A stretch of DNA of 64,000 nucleotides, taken from assembly GCA_030267565.1 (NCBI GenBank), contig BRXU01000057.1:37501-101500 (forward strand). Direction: 5' to 3'. Both the position numbers and the translations under genes were made by a program. Shown one piece after another: positions 59,601 to 64,000 of the stretch (positions within the stretch are counted from its first letter, which is position 1; each line of letters begins with the position of its first letter). This DNA comes from Pleodorina starrii. Its lineage: Eukaryota > Chlorophyta > Chlorophyceae > Chlamydomonadales > Volvocaceae. The notes below the pieces were generated by a model that worked only from the letters and a program-made list of their open reading frames with translations, did no database searches and was not told where the DNA came from.

Positions 59601-62135
59601 TGCGGAGGTGGTGGTGGCGGCTACTGGATTACGAAAAGAAAGAAAGGCTGGGCTATGGGGATGTCTCGATGCCTTGCACGGTGGCTCGCTTCTGCAGTTC
59701 ATGGGCCCCACCATTGCGCCGACTTGGCATCTGGCCGCGCCCTTGGGGGCAACATGTCAAGCTGCTGCTGAAGCTAGCACCGGCAGCCAGGGGGCTTCCA
59801 CAACTGTGCTGGGGTGACCGCAGCAGACCTTGGGGACACGAGCCTGACCGGGCCAGGTTTCCACACCCGCACCCCTGCCCTGTTGGACTGTGGTGCAGGT
59901 GGAACCGGGATGTGTTCGAGGGGCGGCTGCCCTCCGACCTGCCGCTGGTGTGGAACAGCCGCCTGACCTCCACCGCGGGGCAGGTGGTGGCGCAGCGGGA
60001 GCTGCCGGGGTCAACCAGGTGAGGGCGGCGGGGCGGGCGGCTGGCTGGTCCTGTTGGAGATACGGTTGGGGGCCGAGGGTGCGGTGAGGCATATTGGGTT
60101 GCCTGGCGGGCCACTCCACTTAACCCTCCCCAGCGCTGATGGAAATGGAGGTTCTGCAATCGGATGTGTAGTACCAGGTCGGTAGAGATGGAGACTGGGG
60201 ACTGAGACAAGGAGGGGGAGGTGTTGGAGGCCAAGCGAGGGCATCGTGGTTTGCCTAGCGCAGGCAAGCCGACCAGGTGCCGTGTGACCCATTGCCAAGC
60301 ACTCCCGCCTGGGTGATATTACCTGTCGTTGAAGCCACGTGCACCAACCAGTTCGCTTCTCCTCGGTGGAACTGTCACGTCTCGAGGCCCTGTCGCGTCT
60401 CGCCAGGCGCGCAAGCAGGGATGGTCCTTAGCATGGCCTCCCACCCCCTTCCCCCTGACACCCTGGCAACCCCCCACCCCGCCCCACCCCTGACGTTGCA
60501 GGCGCGTCCCCGCCAAGCTGGAGCTGTCCCCCCGCTTGATCGACAGCCCCGACAAGCTGCGGAACACGCTGTCCCACGAGATGTGCCACGTGGCGGGTAA
60601 GCTGAGCTGCAGGGGGGCGAGGGGGGGTGCACAGCGGGCCGCGGCCGTTATTTGAAGGGCTGAGCCGCTCGCAAAGAAGAGACGTGGGCGACGCTGCCCA
60701 AGGGCCATGCGCGTGAGTGCTCTGCATCTTTGGCCGGTACACAAGCTGGCTGGGCGTCGTCCGGTAGCCGTCGAGTGGCGCAGGCCCTCGTTCAGTACCG
60801 GACCAGTATTTTACGCTGCGTGTTTTGGTACGCTGGCACGCCCGGTCCAAGTATGCCGCCGACCACCGCTCGCCTTCACCGGCCACACCCTCCTCTCCGT
60901 TCCCCTCCGCGTCCTCCGCACCCTCCCCTACCTCTGCCCTACCTCCTCCCAGCCTGGCACATCAGCCACGAGTACGATCGACCGCACGGCCCCGCCTGGG
61001 AGAGTTGGGCTCGGTGCTTCATGCGGTACGACCCGTCGCTGGTCATCCGCCGTACACACGACTACATCACCCAGTACGCGCACCGCTGGCGCTGCACGCG
61101 GCAGGGCTGCGGCAAGGAGTACGGCCGTCAGCGTCAGACCATCCGGGTGGGGGTGCACGTCTGCGCCGTCTGCCACTCGCAGCTCGAGTACCTGGGCCAC
61201 TTCGACAAGAACGGAAATCTCAAGCAGCAGAGGGGCGCCACACCGGCGGCGGTGGGAGCAGCTGGGGGCGCCTTGGGCAACGATGGGCGCGCGGAGGGCA
61301 CGGCGGCAAAGGTGAGTGGGGGCGAGCGCTGGGTTCGGGCAACCGGGCTGACACGATGGCAAATCGCATAAGACGGCGGGCTCATGACTCCTCGATCGCC
61401 ACTGGCCCGTCCGCCCGGTAACCTGTGATGGCGGCTCCCCTTCATGCCTGAGCCCTCTGTCCCTTGTGCGCTTGCCCTCCGCCTCCGCCCCCTTGCCCGC
61501 GGTGCAGCCGCTGAATGAGTTTGCCCAGTTCTGCAAGGAGAACTTCAAGAGCGTGAGGACCACCATGCCGGCTAGGACGCCCGCCTCGGCGGTCTTCAAG
61601 CATATGGGCCTGCTGTGAGTGTGGGTGTGTACGTGGGGAGGGGCAATCGGAAGTGCGGGGAAGCAAGGGGGCTAGGGCCGAATCTGTCGCATTGATCCCC
61701 GGTGAGGTGAGTAGCGGTCATGACGGGTGAGAAGGGGCCTCGACTGACGCCGAACGGGCCCTAGTTGGGTTATGACACTCTCCGCCATGCGCACTTGGAA
61801 CTGCTCAAGTCGGTGGTTGGGCACAAGAGATCCAAGCAATAGATTGCCTTAAGCCCCACATGCGATCACGGCGTGGTTGTGGCCTCCTCCCTCTCTTAAC
61901 GGTCTGTGGTCGCAGATTTCAAAAGCAAAAGGCCATCCTCGCGGCGACGGCAGCGGCGGGGGCTCAGGGGGGCGCTGGCAGCGGCGGCCGGCGGCGGGGA
62001 GGTGCGGGGTCGGGCTCCCCCAGCTCGGGGCTGCGCGGCTCGGTGGAGCGGCAGGCCCGGGAGCGAGAGCTGCAGCTGGGCGGCGAGGAGCTGCTTCCGC
62101 GGCTGATGGACCTGTCGCTGGCGGAGGCGATGTAG
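56629..62135 (+). CDS. GCNA-like SprT-domain metalloprotease
   Basis: Exons are 56629-59414, 59899-60018, 60502-60596, 60953-61311, 61508-61614 and 61916-62135, giving 1,228 residues. Junctions are GT-AG and in phase. A TGA lies five codons before the ATG. Residues 1-910 form a long, acidic, Ser/Gly/Ala-rich, probably disordered region with several V/I-rich patches next to acidic residues (RRIIESDDEGE, VVVVSDSG, VEVLDLTLM, AVVLDSSTEGG). The SprT domain follows: LYDKWNRDVFEGRLP, then WNSRLTSTAGQ, then the zinc site HEMCH (His994, Glu995, His998) and a downstream HG at 1012-1013. A zinc ribbon has CX4C at 1048-1053 and CX2C at 1071-1074. PLNEFAQFCKENF... near 1121-1160 resembles the C-terminal HMG-like part of GCNA. 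GCNA/SPRTN proteins act on DNA-protein crosslinks in the nucleus; that role here is inferred from the family. Confidence 0.85.
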
Positions 62136-63395
62136 CCGGGGGCGACTGAGCCCGCTGCCACCCGACCTGGTCTTGCGGGCGGGCTGCTTCCGGTGGCTGG
62201 ACCTGACATGATTGCACCCAGCCATTCAGCCACCCGGCTGGAATGTGGGAGCAGCGATCGAGCGTCTATCAAAGTGCGTAGCGAGCATGTTTCTTATTAA
62301 AGCATCATGTTTCCGTATTTTGCGGGCAGGGGTAGGGGCTATTCGGCCTCACTAGAACGACGACCGGTATGTGCGGGCCCGCGGGAAGGTACCGGTAAGC
62401 TCTGAGTCCGGATTGTCGCATGGAAGCAAGTGGTCGTTCACCCGCTCACTGCCTGCGCCTTATGGGGGGGGGCCAAATGGCACAACTCGGACCCTCATGA
62501 CAGCACCAACACCGGCTGCGATAGTGTTGTTTTTGTGGGCGGGGGGGACTGGGTACGGTGTTTTGGAACATAGAGTAGTGGACTGGAAAGTAGTGGACTG
62601 GAGACCATGTACCCCACGCCGTGGATCACGCAGTGACCATTACAGCCACGTCGGGGCCCGTTCAGCGACCCAGCGGTTGGGCTTGCGTAATGACGCTTTC
62701 ACTTGTTGTCAACAGGGTGGCTGACACATTTCGGCAAAGTACAATCTTATGTATCCTTCTGCTGCCAAAGGATAATGAGGTTGTTTGTGTGCGTATGGCA
62801 GTGGGTACTTCGGCGGATTGGAACTGACATTGGATTTTTGAGTTTGCGCCTGTGTCGAGGACGGCGTGTCAGAGTGCCACATGTCGCCATTTTTAAAACT
62901 ATGTCACGACCGTATGACCAGCGGTCTCTTAATGTTTTCTTCGTGTTAACTCTATACGGCGGGCCATAGCTCTACAAGGGTGGTTTGGTCGCTCCTAAAT
63001 TGGCGAAGGGTATGCCGTGTGGTCGACTGCCTCACAGTGTCCAGATGTCCCAGGCAGTACCTCAATAACATCCACGTTCACCAATCCTGCTCGCCGCACT
63101 TGATGTGCGCAAAGATTCTCACAATTTAAGAACTACGAACATGCTCATGGGCCGTTAGAAGGGCCGAATGTCACCCTGTAAAACTATGAACGTCAATAGT
63201 TCTCCATTGTAAGCAAAGTGTTCTGTTCGTAACCGCGTTGTGAAGTTCATGTGTGGAGGATCGGGTGGTTTCGGAGCGTTCCATCGAGTTCTGGGCCGTA
63301 GAATGAGGCAATGCCAAACCTCATACGTTCCTTTCTATTCTGGTAACCGAACATTCTGCGTTTCGGGGATTCGGAAATACCCTGTGCAAAATAAC
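62136..63395. other. 3' UTR and intergenic region after the GCNA-like gene
   Basis: No gene is recognised. The sequence becomes AT-richer after about 62700. The first TGTAA is at 63177-63181, consistent with a 3' UTR of about 1 kb. The last 200 bases should hold the promoter and 5' UTR of the next gene. Confidence 0.45.
63177..63181 (+). terminator. Candidate poly(A) signal TGTAA for the GCNA-like gene
   Basis: This is the first TGTAA after the stop codon at 62133-62135; another follows near 63207. The position gives a 3' UTR of about 1.04 kb. Confidence 0.4.
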
Positions 63396-63782
63396 ATGCA
63401 GCAGGCAATGAAAGCGACCGGTCTCCAAAGGGCGGGGCCGAAAACCTCGAGGCTCTCATCGGTCCAGCGCGGAAATGTTGTTGTCCGATCATGTGTGCAG
63501 CCATCGGAAGGACCTGGCCCAAGGGAGCAGCAGGCTCTTGCCGTAGCGTCGTTCCTGAGCTCGACCATCGTCGCTTTGGCGTCGACATCGCCGGCGCTTG
63601 CCGATGAGGCCATCGCAGTCGCAGTTGCTCCTGCTGCCGTGGAGGCCGTGGCTACTTCGGCTGCGGCGATCGACGGTGCGGATGTTGCCACGTGTGTCGA
63701 CGACAGAAGTTGCGCGGAGCCTCTGTGCAGAATGGCGCCAAAGAGGGCATGTACGCATGTTATATTGCATGGCAGAGGATAA
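63396..63782 (+). CDS. Possible plastid/thylakoid-targeted protein, N-terminal part
   Basis: The frame from ATG 63396 is open for 128 codons to a TAA at 63780-63782. The first 45 residues are basic and hydroxylated (MQQAMKATGLQRAGPKTSR, then VVVRSC), like an algal chloroplast transit peptide. A hydrophobic stretch ASFLSSTIVALASTSPALA follows and ends in an A-L-A/D-E junction typical of thylakoid lumen processing sites. The rest is alanine-rich. A possible splice donor (GACG|GTGCGG) near 63676 would remove the Cys-rich tail, so the annotated end is probably not the true one and the gene may run past the window. I do not recognise the mature protein. Confidence 0.4.
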   Translation: MQQAMKATGLQRAGPKTSRLSSVQRGNVVVRSCVQPSEGPGPREQQALAVASFLSSTIVALASTSPALADEAIAVAVAPAAVEAVATSAAAIDGADVATCVDDRSCAEPLCRMAPKRACTHVILHGRG

Positions 63783-64000
63783 GCGCACTCTTAAAGGAGA
63801 TGCACAGCCGATGGCGTTGTGTCGCGGAGCCTACGACCGGGAGGAAAAGTGCTCTACTGCACAAATGCTGCATTCATGCCCTGCACTAATGAGCGAAATC
63901 CAACACGCAATTGCACGAGCCCACTATGATCGTCTCTGGCATCATCCTGACCAAGGTGTGGGGCCAATAATCTTCCGCCGTACCCCTGCAGGATCTGAGG
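63783..64000. other. Window edge, unassigned
   Basis: Either 3' UTR or intron of the gene starting at 63396. No TGTAA and no convincing acceptor with a conserved exon were found before the window ends. Confidence 0.3.

Noticed and set aside
1..64000. CRISPR array, rRNA or tRNA genes, operon-type gene layout
   Set aside because: The tandem arrays have no spacer structure, no rRNA or tRNA gene was recognised by eye, and the spliced genes show that the DNA is nuclear and eukaryotic.

Overview
The window is nuclear DNA from a unicellular or colonial green alga, most likely a volvocine relative of Chlamydomonas. The reasons are high GC in coding regions, many short GT-AG introns with C-rich polypyrimidine tracts, long Ala/Gly/Pro/Ser-rich disordered inserts inside conserved proteins, TTTTAGGG-type telomere motifs, candidate TGTAA poly(A) signals and an algal L1-type retrotransposon. 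No prokaryotic features were seen. All gene models below were built by eye from splice sites and reading phase. For the four full models every intron phase closes.

Layout. Bases 1-6600 are repeat-derived: a decayed minus-strand retroelement with an RNase H domain, two old flanking direct repeats and a palindrome-rich patch. Bases 6640-9660 hold a broken plus-strand L1-type element (endonuclease plus reverse transcriptase). Just after it lies a 257-bp near-identical copy of an intron/exon segment from the neighbouring gene. Gene 1 (11365-20496, +, 10 exons) encodes a large protein with a TIR-like domain in pieces (HAW, WID...NNQH, WCLYE). A 5-kb convergent intergenic stretch follows. Gene 2 (46049-25737, -, 25 exons, about 2,310 residues) encodes a coiled-coil protein whose C-terminal half resembles axonemal TSNAXIP1-like proteins. 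Its introns carry a large (GGAAGGGA)n array, a perfect 201-bp tandem duplication and other repeats. A roughly 1-kb divergent promoter region separates it from gene 3 (47079-52371, +, 7 exons), a calcium-dependent protein kinase with four EF-hands and an MGC acylation start. After a 4.2-kb gap comes gene 4 (56629-62135, +, 6 exons), a GCNA-like SprT metalloprotease with a long acidic N-terminus. The start of a possible plastid-targeted protein lies at the right edge.

The genes do not look like a pathway: this is an ordinary, intron-rich eukaryotic neighbourhood. The most interesting items are the TIR-like protein with a very large insert, the GCNA-like protease with several SUMO-interaction-like motifs, the recent partial gene duplication next to the L1 copy, the perfect 201-bp intronic duplication, and a coding minisatellite read in two frames inside gene 2.
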